A stretch of 9,065 bases of DNA from Alphaproteobacteria bacterium (GTDB lineage: Bacteria > Pseudomonadota > Alphaproteobacteria > JAEULC01), in NCBI GenBank assembly GCA_020851015.1, contig JADZDN010000369.1, positions 1-9,065 of the forward strand, in the 5' to 3' direction. Below are positions 1-6,933 of the stretch, one piece after another (position 1 is the stretch's first letter; every line of letters starts with the position of its first letter). The notes under the pieces are model-generated. The model searched no databases. It saw only the letters and a list, made by a program, of their open reading frames with translations, and was not told the DNA's origin. Position numbers and translations under genes: made by a program.

Positions 1-143
1 CGGTGTTCGCGGTGCTGGTGCTGGTGCTGCTGTTCCGGCCGGCCGGGCTGTTCGCGCCCAGCGACCCGCTCACATCGGGCGGGTCTTATGGCGGGCCCGG
101 AAGCGCTCTTCGATCGCGTCCCACAGCTGGGCCTCGAGCTTGA
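1..143 (+). CDS. C-terminal end of a probable branched-chain amino acid ABC transporter permease (LivH-like), partial
   Basis: Reading from base 3 gives a hydrophobic Val/Leu run followed by LLFRPAGLF, then about 25 hydrophilic residues to a TGA at 141-143. A last transmembrane segment followed by an FRPxGLF motif is the usual end of LivH/LivM-type permeases, the inner-membrane channel of the high-affinity branched-chain amino acid ABC importer. Only about 46 codons are visible, so the family call rests on that motif alone. The frame runs 74 bases into the 3' end of the convergent gshB gene. The extra tail after GLF is longer than family members usually have, so a shorter ending caused by a frameshift or sequencing error is possible. 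The rest of the gene lies left of the window. Confidence 0.5.
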   Translation, partial: VFAVLVLVLLFRPAGLFAPSDPLTSGGSYGGPGSALRSRPTAGPRA

Positions 144-1035
144 CGCCGTCCAGCCGGTTGATCTCCTGGATGCCGGTGGGCGAGGTGACGTTGATCTCGG
201 TCAGGTAGCTGCCGATCACGTCGATGCCGACGAAGACCAGGCCGCGCTCTTTCAGGGTCGGGCCGATCGCCTCGCAGATCTCGCGGTCGCGCGACGTCAG
301 CTCGGCCTTCACCGCCTTGCCGCCGACATGCAGGTTGGACCGCGCCTCGCCCGCCGCCGGGACGCGGTTGACCGCGCCCGTCGCGCGTCCGTCGACCAGG
401 ATGATGCGCTTGTCGCCCTTGCGCACTTCCGGCACGTAGCGCTGCACGATGATCGGCTCGCGGTAGAGCTGGGTGAACAGCTCCAGCAGCGCGTTGATGC
501 TCTCGTCGCCGGGCAGGATGTGGAACACGCCGGCGCCGCCATTGCCGAACAGCGGCTTGACGATGATGTCCTTGTGCTCGCGCCGGAACTCCAGCACCTC
601 GGCGCGGTCGGCGGTGATCAGGGTCGGCGGCATCAGCTCGGGGAAATGCGTGACGAACAGCTTCTCCGGCGCGTTGCGCACATGGGCGGGATCGTTCACG
701 ACCAGGGTCTGCGGGTGGATGTGCTCGAGCAGATGCGTGGCCGTGATGTAGGCCATGTCGAAGGGCGGGTCCTGGCGCATCAGCACGATGTCGAGGGTGG
801 CGAGGTCGAGCGCCTGCGGCGCCCCCAGCGTGGCGTGGTCGCCTTTCTTGCGCCGCACCTCGAGCCGCCGGGCCGTCGCGTAGAGACGGCCGTGGCGCAG
901 GCTCAAGTTCCGCGGATGGTAGTGGTAGAGGCCGTGGCCGCGCGCCTGCGCCTCCAGCGCGAGCACGAAGGTCGAGTCGGCGTCGATGTGGATCGACTCG
1001 ATCGGGTCCATCTGGATGCCGACGGCAAGGCTCAT
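70..1035 (-). CDS. gshB: Glutathione synthetase
   Basis: This cytoplasmic ATP-grasp enzyme joins gamma-glutamylcysteine and glycine, using ATP, to make glutathione. The 321-residue product is close to the usual bacterial length (about 316). It shows the family hallmarks in order: an N-terminal domain opening with [11 protein letters not shown], the [10 protein letters not shown] substrate-domain motif (residues 87-96), the ATP-grasp strand and glycine loop [13 protein letters not shown] (159-171), [14 protein letters not shown] (198-211), and the metal/nucleotide site [11 protein letters not shown] (278-288). The ATG start is supported by a purine-rich Shine-Dalgarno AGGGGGA (minus strand, 1048-1042) six bases upstream. 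It is the last gene of the leftward series rsmI-yraN-BON-sirB1-gshB but is separated by 88 bases, so it may have its own promoter. Its 3' end overlaps the convergent permease frame. Confidence 0.97.
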   Translation of the reverse strand: MSLAVGIQMDPIESIHIDADSTFVLALEAQARGHGLYHYHPRNLSLRHGRLYATARRLEVRRKKGDHATLGAPQALDLATLDIVLMRQDPPFDMAYITATHLLEHIHPQTLVVNDPAHVRNAPEKLFVTHFPELMPPTLITADRAEVLEFRREHKDIIVKPLFGNGGAGVFHILPGDESINALLELFTQLYREPIIVQRYVPEVRKGDKRIILVDGRATGAVNRVPAAGEARSNLHVGGKAVKAELTSRDREICEAIGPTLKERGLVFVGIDVIGSYLTEINVTSPTGIQEINRLDGVKLEAQLWDAIEERFRARHKTRPM

Positions 1036-1071
1036 CTAGGGTCCCCCTGGCGCGCAATTCGGGCGGCGGGG

Positions 1072-1077
1072 ACTATA
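1072..1077 (-). promoter_or_regulatory. Possible -10 element for gshB
   Basis: The 88-base gap between the SirB1 stop and the gshB start contains TATAGT on the minus strand (1077-1072), a 5/6 match to the sigma-70 -10 consensus, 36 bases before the ATG. No convincing -35 hexamer lies 16-18 bases upstream, so this is weak. The same gap contains a GGTGA / TCACC inverted repeat that is too short to call a terminator. Confidence 0.25.
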
Positions 1078-1123
1078 GCGGCGAACGGTGACGGCTGCAT
1101 CACCCGCGCGGGGAAAGGGCGGA

Positions 1124-1993
1124 TCAGTTCATCCGGGCGCGAAGGCGGCTCAGCGCGTCCTCGGCTTCGCGCCGCTGGCGTTCGGGCAGCCCCAGCGCCA
1201 GCGCCTTTTCGAGCGCCGCCTGGGCGCGGCGCAGGTTGTTCTGGTGACCGTGCATCAGCCCGGCCTCGCGCCACAGCCCGGCATCCTCGGGCGCCAGCCA
1301 CAGCATGGCGTCGACCGCGCGCGCCGCGTCGGCCACGCGCTGCAGCCGCAACAGGCGCGCCTTGACGTTGTTGTGCAGGCGCAGCAGCACCTGGCGATCG
1401 GACACCGGGCGATAATGGTCGGGCGTCAGTTCGACCTTGTCGCCCGCCATCTGCTTCAACAGCACGCGCAAGCCGGCGGCGTCGCGCACCCGGCCGCGGT
1501 TGAAGGGATCGATCACCGCGCGCTCCGGACCGTTGTCGAGCCGCACCAGGAAATGCGCCGGGAAGTTCAGGCCCTGGATCGTCCATCCCGCCGCGCGCGC
1601 GGCGTGCATGTAGAGGATGCCCAGCGCCACCGGCAGGCCGCGGCGGCGGTCGATCACGCGCATCAGGTTGGCGTTGCGCAGGTCGTTGTAGGTCTGCGCG
1701 TCCCCGTCGTAGCCGTGGCGGGTCAGGATCATCCCGTTCAGCGCCGCCACCATGCCGTCGATCGGCAGCGTGCGGTCGGCGGCGATCGACGCCGCGTCGC
1801 GCGCCAGCTCGGCCAGGTGGTCGCGGTAGGGCTTCACTCCCGAGGCCGGATCGTCGACGCGGGCCAGCGCCAGCGCCGCGTCGGCGATGTCGAACGGCTG
1901 CTCGGCCATCGCGCCGTAGCGGCGCAACGCCGCCTCGGGCGTTTCGCCGGGTTCGCTTTGCGCGGGAGCCTGCTGGTCGTTCGCCGGCTTCAT
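1124..1993 (-). CDS. SirB1-family transglutaminase-like protein with C-terminal TPR region
   Basis: The 289-residue product matches the SirB1 / Transglut_core2 family (E. coli YchA type). The transglutaminase-like domain spans roughly residues 45-200 and carries the family signatures YNDLRNANLMRVIDRRRGLP (102-121), NFPAHFLVR (143-151) and IDPFNRG (161-167). The remaining 90 residues are helical and TPR-like, rich in Ala, Leu and Arg (LHNNVKARLL, PEDAGLWREAGLMH). No cysteine is present in the fold, so classical Cys-His-Asp transglutaminase or protease chemistry is not expected; the biochemical role of the family is not established. There is no signal peptide, so it is probably cytoplasmic. It starts seven bases after the stop of the BON lipoprotein gene, which implies the same transcript. 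The ATG has only a weak upstream purine tract, consistent with translational coupling. Family call is firm, function unknown. Confidence 0.9.
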   Translation of the reverse strand: MKPANDQQAPAQSEPGETPEAALRRYGAMAEQPFDIADAALALARVDDPASGVKPYRDHLAELARDAASIAADRTLPIDGMVAALNGMILTRHGYDGDAQTYNDLRNANLMRVIDRRRGLPVALGILYMHAARAAGWTIQGLNFPAHFLVRLDNGPERAVIDPFNRGRVRDAAGLRVLLKQMAGDKVELTPDHYRPVSDRQVLLRLHNNVKARLLRLQRVADAARAVDAMLWLAPEDAGLWREAGLMHGHQNNLRRAQAALEKALALGLPERQRREAEDALSRLRARMN

Positions 1994-2000
1994 TGCATCG

Positions 2001-2627
2001 CTATCCGTCGTCTCCGCTTGCGCTTCGGCGGCTTGGGTCGCTCTTCAGCATGACATGGCTGACGACGCGCCTGACATCGCGTACCGCGCGGGCATCGGCC
2101 ACCGCCCGGTCATGCTCGGCCCGATCCTGCGCAATGCCAAACAGATAGACCACGCCGCCCACCGTGTCGACCTGGTAGTTGACCGAGAGTATGCCGACAT
2201 TGAAGGTCAGCTTTGTATTAACCTGGGCGGTGATCCAGGAATCCCGGGCATAGCCGCCGATTCCGTCGTCGCCATCCTGCAATTCGTCGATCACCGCGCG
2301 CACGCCGGGCTGCGCGCGCGCCAGTTCGACCGCGCGAACGCGCAACGCCGCGTCGGGCAAGGCGCCGACCAGCAGCACGCGGCCTTCATGCACCCTGACC
2401 GTCACCTGCAGCAGGATCGTCTCGCTGGCGTTCAGATAGGCTTCGCCGATCCGCGCCTTGACCGCCGCATCGTCGAGCGTGCGCAGAAATCCGCGCTCCT
2501 GCACGGCGGCGACGCCCGCCGTGGAGGCGGCGCCCACCGCCATGCCGGCGGGGCTGCAGGCGCCGACCGCCAGCGCCGCGGCGATGGCGCCGGCACACGC
2601 GATGGCGCTACCTGCGCGCGCGGCCAT
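2001..2627 (-). CDS. Two-BON-domain outer-membrane lipoprotein, DolP (YraP)-like
   Basis: The 208-residue product starts with a hydrophobic signal and a lipobox ending in VGAC, with Cys24 as the lipidation site. Two BON domains follow, at about 51-117 (from LDDAAVKARI through VRVHEGRVLLVGAL) and about 127-195 (from ARDSWITAQVNTKL through VYLFGIAQDRAE to VMLK). Both the arrangement and segments such as DSWIT and GRVLLVG resemble E. coli DolP (YraP, 191 residues), a lipoprotein that maintains outer-membrane integrity and binds anionic phospholipid at division sites; that role is inferred here. The frame stays open upstream as far as 3038, but that part is an Arg/Pro-rich shadow of yraN. ATG 2627 is the only start that gives a signal peptide, and it has GAGGA 12 bases upstream. 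The gene begins five bases after the yraN stop and lies next to rsmI, as in the enterobacterial dolP neighbourhood. Confidence 0.88.
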   Translation of the reverse strand: MAARAGSAIACAGAIAAALAVGACSPAGMAVGAASTAGVAAVQERGFLRTLDDAAVKARIGEAYLNASETILLQVTVRVHEGRVLLVGALPDAALRVRAVELARAQPGVRAVIDELQDGDDGIGGYARDSWITAQVNTKLTFNVGILSVNYQVDTVGGVVYLFGIAQDRAEHDRAVADARAVRDVRRVVSHVMLKSDPSRRSASGDDG

Positions 2628-2632
2628 CGCGG

Positions 2633-2998
2633 TCAGCCGTCCTCGGTCCAGGCGCCCGGCAGATGCCAGGGCAATCGCCAGGGTGCGACCAGCATGGCGT
2701 CGAACCGGACGTTCAGCCGCGCAAGCTCCGGCCGCGCCGCCAGCACCCAGCACGCGGCGCGGCCGAGGCGGTGGCGCTGGCGCGGCGACACCGCGTCGCC
2801 GGCCTGGCCGTGGGTCGGACGCGCCTTGACCTCGACGATCGCCAGCACGTCGCCGCGGCGCGCCAGTATGTCGATCTCGCCCATCGGCGTGCGCGTGCGC
2901 CGCTCGAGCACGCGGTAGCCTTTCAGCCTGAGGCACCAGCAGCACAGGCTTTCGGCGCGATGGCCGCGCCGGTCGGCGGCGTGGCGGCGTCCCGTCAA
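2633..2998 (-). CDS. yraN: YraN family (UPF0102) nuclease-like protein
   Basis: The product of 121 residues is the normal size for the UPF0102/YraN family, which has a restriction-endonuclease-like fold and no firmly settled role. The conserved features are RRGHRAE near the N terminus (Glu16), GEIDILARRGD (40-50) with Asp43, and VEVKAR (55-60) with Glu56 and Lys58, which together form a typical PD-(D/E)xK core. The start is inferred to be TTG at 2998-2996, overlapping the rsmI TGA as TTGA, because no ATG or GTG fits before the conserved region and this gives the family length. There is no visible Shine-Dalgarno, so translation is probably coupled to rsmI. Cys19, Cys20 and Cys22 form a small cluster that I do not recognise as a family feature. 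The gene is followed after five bases by the BON lipoprotein gene. Confidence 0.88.
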   Translation of the reverse strand: MTGRRHAADRRGHRAESLCCWCLRLKGYRVLERRTRTPMGEIDILARRGDVLAIVEVKARPTHGQAGDAVSPRQRHRLGRAACWVLAARPELARLNVRFDAMLVAPWRLPWHLPGAWTEDG

Positions 2999-3909
2999 GG
3001 CGACGGGCCCAGGGCCAGCGCGCGCTGGTAGACGGCACGGCGCTTCATGCCGGTAGCCGTCGCGACCGCGTCGACCGCGTCGCGCAGGCTGGCGCTCGCC
3101 AGCGCCTTGCGCAGCAGCGCGTCGATATCGGCGTCGTTCGCGACCCGAGGCGCGTCCGGCGGCGGCCCCACCACGACCACGATCTCGCCCTTCGGCGGCT
3201 CGGCATCGGCGTAGGCGCGTGCCAGCGCGGCAAGCCCGCCGCGGCGCACCTCCTCGTAGCGCTTGGTCAGCTCGCGCGTGACCGCGGCCGGACGGTCGCC
3301 CAGCACCGCGGCAAGATCGCCCAGGCAGGCGGCCAGGCGCTGCGGCGATTCGTAGATCACCAGCGAGCCGGGGATCGGCGCCAGGCGCTCGATCTCGGTG
3401 CGCCGCGCCCCCTGCTTGGGCGGCAGGAAGCCGGCGAAGAAGAACCGGTCGGTCGGCAATCCGGCGAGCACCAGGGCCGCCAGCATGGCCGACGGACCGG
3501 GCAGCGCGGTGACCGGAATGCCGGCATCGAGACAGGCCCCAACCAGCTTGTAGCCGGGATCGGAGACCAGCGGCGTGCCGGCATCCGACACCAGGGCCAG
3601 CGCGTCGCCGGCCTTGAGCCGCGCGATCAGCTGCGGGCGGACCCGCTCGGCGTTGTGGTCGTGATAGGCGACCAGCGTGGCGCGGATGCCGTGGATCGCG
3701 AACAGTTTCGACGTCACCCGCGTGTCCTCGCACACCACCGCGGCGACCCGCCCGAGCGTGTCGAGCGCGCGCAGCGTGATGTCGCCGGCATTGCCGATCG
3801 GCGTCGCCACCACGCTCAAGCCCGCCGGCGCCGGATAGGCGCGCGCCGGTTTACTTGCCCCGGGCGCGCCGCTAGGCTCGCCGGATGTTTCGCCCGCTTC
3901 TGCTGCCAT
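2995..3909 (-). CDS. rsmI: 16S rRNA (cytidine(1402)-2'-O)-methyltransferase
   Basis: RsmI uses S-adenosylmethionine to methylate the 2'-O of C1402 in the decoding centre of 16S rRNA. The 304-residue product carries the tetrapyrrole-methylase-fold motifs of the family: VVATPIGN (33-40), CEDTR (60-64), HDHN (83-86), VSDAGTPLVSDPG (107-119), LPGPSA (136-141), RELTKRYEE (212-220) and KGEIVVVVG (240-248), plus a C-terminal helical tail. ATG 3909 is chosen because no other ATG precedes the conserved core; a TTG at codon 31 (3819) is the only alternative. The 30 residues before the core are low-complexity Ala/Gly/Pro. The start lies 25 bases inside the divergent LpoA-like gene, so its promoter must be inside that gene's coding region. 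Its stop overlaps the TTG start of yraN. The frame stays open upstream to 4494, but that is antisense to the LpoA-like gene. Confidence 0.95.
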   Translation of the reverse strand: MAAEAGETSGEPSGAPGASKPARAYPAPAGLSVVATPIGNAGDITLRALDTLGRVAAVVCEDTRVTSKLFAIHGIRATLVAYHDHNAERVRPQLIARLKAGDALALVSDAGTPLVSDPGYKLVGACLDAGIPVTALPGPSAMLAALVLAGLPTDRFFFAGFLPPKQGARRTEIERLAPIPGSLVIYESPQRLAACLGDLAAVLGDRPAAVTRELTKRYEEVRRGGLAALARAYADAEPPKGEIVVVVGPPPDAPRVANDADIDALLRKALASASLRDAVDAVATATGMKRRAVYQRALALGPSP

Positions 3910-5438
3910 CGCTGCTCGCCACAATCCTTGTCGTCGGCGGCTGCAAAGACATGACGTTAGTGACCCGCTGGCCCGGCGCGCAAGTGCCGGCGACGGAGTC
4001 CTTCCTCCGGTACCTCGACGCCGGCCTGCCGCGCCCGGGTACCAAGGAGGCGCCGCCGCCGGTCGCCGCGACCGAGGCTGCTCCCCAGGCCGCGCCACCC
4101 GCGAGCGCCGCGATTGCGGTCCAGCCCCTGCCCGTCCCGGGCGGGCCCAGCGTGACGGTCGATCCTTCCGCGTTGCCGCCGCCGGCGCAAGGGCCGCGCG
4201 GGCCGATATCGGACCAGGCGCTCGCGACCCTGCTGGGAAAACCGGCGGAATCGCCGGTCTTGGCCGCCCTGCCGCCCGGCCAGATGGGGGCGCCGGCGGC
4301 CGCGCCGTTGGTCGCGCCGCTGCCCGGGCAGAAGACGGTGGCGCTGCTGCTGCCGCTGAGCGGCCAGGCGGCATCGCTGGGCCACGCGATGCAGGACGCC
4401 GCGATGCTCGCGATCTTCGAGATGGCGGGCGAGGACGTGGTGCTGCGCCCCTACGACACCGCCGGCACGCCCGACGGCGCGGCGGCCGCGGCAACGCGCG
4501 CGGTGGCCGACGGCGCGCGGCTGATCCTCGGCCCGCTGTTCGCCGCCGAGGCGCGCGAAGTGTCGCCCATCGCCGCCCAGGCGGGCATCGGCGTCCTGGC
4601 TTTTTCCAACGACCGCAGCGTGGCGGGGGGCAACCTGAACATCATGGGCTTCCTGCCCGAAGCCCAGGTGATCCGCGTCGTCGCCTTCGCCCGCTCGAAG
4701 CAGATTGAGCGTTTCGCCCTGATCGGCCCGAACAACGACTATGGCGCGGCGGTCGTCAACGGCCTGCGCGCGGCGATCGAGGCCTATGGCGGGGAGCTGG
4801 TCGACGTGCAGCTCTACGATCCCAGCAGCGACGATCTGAATCCGCCCGTGCGCGCGCTGGCGCATTACGACGGGCGGCGCCGCGCGGCGATCCAGCAGTT
4901 GCAGGGCAAGAACGATCCCGCCTCGAAGGCGGCGCTGCGCCAGTTGCAGGATCAGATCTCGGCCGAGATGGGGTTCGACGCCGTGCTGGTGGCGGAATCG
5001 GGAGCGCGGCTGCGCGCGCTGGCGCCGCTGCTGCCCTACTACGACATCGATCCGGCGCGCATCAAGGTGCTGGGCACCGGAACCTGGGACGAACCCGGTC
5101 TCGGCAACGAGCCGGCGCTGCAAGGTGCCTGGTTCGCCGCCGCCCCGCCCGACGCGCGCAGCGAGTTCGATAAGCGCTTCGAGGCGACTTTCAAGCGCAA
5201 GCCGCTGCGCCTGGCTTCGCTCGCCTACGACGCGACCGCGCTTGGCGCCGTGGTCGCGCGCGGCGCGGGGTTCACCGCCGACGCGATCCGCCAGCCCTCG
5301 GGCTATGCCGGGGTGGACGGAATCTTCCGGCTGCGCGGCGACGGGCTGATCGAACGCGGCCTGGCGGTGCTGGAGGTCCAGCCGCGCGGCGTCAAGGTCA
5401 TCGACCCGCCGCCCGACAGCTTCGCCGGGACGAACTGA
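3885..5438 (+). CDS. LpoA-like penicillin-binding protein activator lipoprotein
   Basis: The 517-residue product begins with a lipoprotein signal ending in VVGGC (Cys20). A Pro/Ala-rich linker follows to about residue 148. A periplasmic-binding-protein type 1 fold then runs from TVALLLPLSG (151-160) to near the end, with MQDAAMLAIFEM, ARLILGPLF, GIGVLAFSND and ERFALIGPNNDYG typical of LppC/LpoA proteins and of leucine-binding relatives. E. coli LpoA is an outer-membrane lipoprotein that activates the peptidoglycan synthase PBP1A; the same role is inferred from family and location beside rsmI and yraN. Unlike E. coli LpoA (about 678 residues), it lacks the N-terminal TPR domain. ATG 3885 gives the signal peptide directly, with only a weak AGG upstream. 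The gene diverges from rsmI and converges on hemW. A ligand-binding lipoprotein of an ABC system is less likely, since no transporter genes adjoin. Confidence 0.88.
   Translation: MFRPLLLPSLLATILVVGGCKDMTLVTRWPGAQVPATESFLRYLDAGLPRPGTKEAPPPVAATEAAPQAAPPASAAIAVQPLPVPGGPSVTVDPSALPPPAQGPRGPISDQALATLLGKPAESPVLAALPPGQMGAPAAAPLVAPLPGQKTVALLLPLSGQAASLGHAMQDAAMLAIFEMAGEDVVLRPYDTAGTPDGAAAAATRAVADGARLILGPLFAAEAREVSPIAAQAGIGVLAFSNDRSVAGGNLNIMGFLPEAQVIRVVAFARSKQIERFALIGPNNDYGAAVVNGLRAAIEAYGGELVDVQLYDPSSDDLNPPVRALAHYDGRRRAAIQQLQGKNDPASKAALRQLQDQISAEMGFDAVLVAESGARLRALAPLLPYYDIDPARIKVLGTGTWDEPGLGNEPALQGAWFAAAPPDARSEFDKRFEATFKRKPLRLASLAYDATALGAVVARGAGFTADAIRQPSGYAGVDGIFRLRGDGLIERGLAVLEVQPRGVKVIDPPPDSFAGTN
4241..4258 (-). 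terminator. Weak terminator-like hairpin, antisense within the LpoA-like gene
   Basis: On the minus strand there is a perfect 7-bp stem, ACCGGCG and CGCCGGT, with an ATTC loop. It is followed directly by TTT, giving four Ts counting the last base of the stem. It could stop leftward transcripts running antisense from hemW. It lies in the Pro/Ala linker coding region and the T run is short, so chance in GC-rich DNA is quite possible. Confidence 0.2.
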
Positions 5439-5459
5439 GCCCCCAGGCCTAGCAGGGCG

Positions 5460-6617
5460 TCACGCCGCCAGCCGTGCCAGCACGGCATCGAGCCGCAGCA
5501 GGCCTTCGCGCGTCGCGCGGATTCCCGTTGGGGTTCGTTCGACGAAGCCGCCCTCGATCATCGCCGCGAGCCCCCGGGCATCAAGCGCGGCGTCCAGCGC
5601 GACCCCCGTGGCGGCGCGAAAGCGCCGGGCATCGATGCCCTCGGCCAGGCGCATCCCCATCATCAGCGCCTCCTCGGCCTGCTCGGCCGGCGGCACGGGA
5701 TCGCAGGCAGCCGTCGCGTGGCCCCGGCGCTCGACCTGTTCGAGCCAGATTTCCGGCGCGCGATGCTGGCGCGCCGCGAACTTCACGCCCTCGATCCGCG
5801 GCCTGCCATGCGCGCCGGGGCCGATGCCGACATAGTCGCCGTAGCGCCAGTAGGCCAGGTTGTGGCGGCATTCCGCGCCGGGACGCGCATGGTTGGAGAC
5901 CTCGTAGAGCGGGCGGCCGGCGCGCTCCATCAGCTCCTGGGTCGTCGCGAACAGCGCGACCGCCGTGTCTTCGTCCGGCAAGGCGAATTCGCCGCGGCGA
6001 TAGGCGCCCTCGAACGCCGTCTGCCGCTCGATGGTGAGCTGGTAGACCGAGAGATGCTCGCCGGCATGGCCAAGCGCCATGGCAAGCTCGTCGCGCCACT
6101 GCGCCACGGTCTGCCCCGGCCGCGCGTAGATCAGATCGAAGGACGAGCGCGCGAAATGCCGGGGCGCCAGGGCGACCGCGTCGAGGGCCTCGCGCGGCGA
6201 ATGCCGGCGGCCGAGAAACCGCAGCGCCGCGTCGTCGAGCGCCTGCACGCCCAGCGACACGCGATTGACGCCGGCATCGGCCAGGGCGGCGAAGCGCGCG
6301 GCCTCGACCGAAGTCGGGTTGGCCTCCAGCGTGATCTCGACGTCGGCGGCCATCGCCCACCGAGCGCCGACCCGCGCGATCATCGCGGCCACCGTCTCGG
6401 GCTCCATCAGCGACGGCGTGCCACCGCCGAAGAACAGGCTGGTGACGGTGCGTCCCGGCATGCGATCGGCCCAATGGTCGAGCTCGGCGAGCAGCGCCGC
6501 GCGCCAGCGCCGCTGGTCGACCGCCTCGCGCACATGGCTGTTGAAATCGCAGTACGGGCATTTCGACCGGCAGAACGGCCAGTGCACGTAGAGGGCGAGG
6601 CTGTTTGATGTTGTCAC
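5460..6617 (-). CDS. hemW: HemW, radical SAM heme chaperone (coproporphyrinogen oxidase-like)
   Basis: HemW is a cytoplasmic radical-SAM family protein once annotated as oxygen-independent coproporphyrinogen III oxidase. In characterised members it binds heme and delivers it to haemoproteins such as respiratory enzymes. The 385-residue product has the [4Fe-4S] motif CRSKCPYC (Cys16, Cys20, Cys23) followed by DFNSH, then the SAM-binding FFGGGTPS (62-69), EANPTS, and RVSLGVQALDD with LGRRHS. The short N-terminal region before the cysteines and the PYCDF sequence fit HemW rather than true HemN, which has a fourth nearby Cys and a longer N terminus. The start is GTG 6617; no ATG precedes the cysteine motif in this frame. 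It begins 10 bases after the toxin stop, without a strong Shine-Dalgarno, so it probably depends on the toxin-antitoxin transcript or a promoter inside it. It converges with the LpoA-like gene, 21 bases apart. Confidence 0.93.
   Translation of the reverse strand: MTTSNSLALYVHWPFCRSKCPYCDFNSHVREAVDQRRWRAALLAELDHWADRMPGRTVTSLFFGGGTPSLMEPETVAAMIARVGARWAMAADVEITLEANPTSVEAARFAALADAGVNRVSLGVQALDDAALRFLGRRHSPREALDAVALAPRHFARSSFDLIYARPGQTVAQWRDELAMALGHAGEHLSVYQLTIERQTAFEGAYRRGEFALPDEDTAVALFATTQELMERAGRPLYEVSNHARPGAECRHNLAYWRYGDYVGIGPGAHGRPRIEGVKFAARQHRAPEIWLEQVERRGHATAACDPVPPAEQAEEALMMGMRLAEGIDARRFRAATGVALDAALDARGLAAMIEGGFVERTPTGIRATREGLLRLDAVLARLAA
5471..5486. terminator. GC-rich hairpin near the convergent LpoA-like/hemW ends
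   Basis: GCCGTG and CACGGC form a perfect 6-bp stem with a CCAG loop, starting 33 bases after the stop of the LpoA-like gene and inside the last codons of hemW. It could terminate rightward transcription, but no T run follows and the 21-base intergenic gap itself contains nothing stronger than a 4-bp stem. Regard it as tentative. Confidence 0.22.
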
Positions 6618-6627
6618 GGCGTCGCGC

Positions 6628-6933
6628 TCAGTCCCGATTCAGGTCTCCGGCCATGAGTGCCTCCAGGTCGCGCGACCCTTGCACGACGCGCAGGATGTGG
6701 ACCGCATTCCGCTCGATCCGATAGATGATCGCATAGTCACGATAAAATCGGACACGGGCGCCGGGTCCCAAGGCAGGCCGGCGCGGATAGGCCTTGGGTT
6801 GCTCGGCGATTTGGCGGCAGGCAATTTCCAGTTCGTCGATGAAGCTCGCCGCCCGCCGCGGATTGTCGGCGGCGATGTAGTCGTCGATTCCCTCCAGGTC
6901 CGCCAATGCCGCCGGAGCAAGGATCGTGGGCAT
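6628..6933 (-). CDS. ParE/RelE-superfamily toxin of a type II toxin-antitoxin pair
   Basis: The 101-residue product fits the ParE/RelE toxin family in size and pattern. It has an N-terminal strand (PTILAPAAL), a helical hairpin with ADLEGIDDYIAADNPRRA (11-28), then the C-terminal sheet with VRFYRDYAIIYRIE (61-74) and VHILRVVQGSRDLEAL (78-93). The RDYAIIYRI and ILRVVQGSRD segments are the most recognisable family signatures. ParE toxins poison DNA gyrase whereas RelE toxins cut mRNA on ribosomes. The lack of the RelE basic catalytic set and the pairing with a ParD-type antitoxin favour ParE, but the target is inferred. Its ATG shares one base with the antitoxin stop (TGATG), implying translational coupling. 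It ends 10 bases before hemW. Confidence 0.87.
   Translation of the reverse strand: MPTILAPAALADLEGIDDYIAADNPRRAASFIDELEIACRQIAEQPKAYPRRPALGPGARVRFYRDYAIIYRIERNAVHILRVVQGSRDLEALMAGDLNRD

Noticed and set aside
88..1365. Long plus-strand open frame opposite gshB and the SirB1 gene
   Set aside because: It has shadow composition (Arg, Gln, His, Val), shows no recognisable domain, and is opposite two clear genes.
2628..3038. N-terminal extension of the BON lipoprotein frame to 3038
   Set aside because: This part is Arg/Pro-rich, lies over yraN in another frame, and hides the signal peptide and lipobox that begin at ATG 2627.
2999..3733. Upstream extension of the yraN frame to 3733
   Set aside because: It is a compositionally odd shadow of rsmI; the conserved YraN core needs only the part from 2998 down.
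3910..4494. Upstream extension of the rsmI frame to 4494
   Set aside because: It is antisense to the LpoA-like gene, low-complexity in Pro/Arg/Ala, and has no RsmI similarity.
3957..5123. Long minus-strand open frame opposite the LpoA-like gene
   Set aside because: It is an Arg/Gln/His-rich mirror of a well-supported coding sequence, common in GC-rich DNA.
5439..5459. Intrinsic terminator in the gap between the LpoA-like gene and hemW
   Set aside because: The best pairing, GCCC with GGGC, is four base pairs with a long loop and no T run.
5718..6608. Long plus-strand open frame opposite hemW
   Set aside because: No family features; hemW on the other strand has all its motifs.
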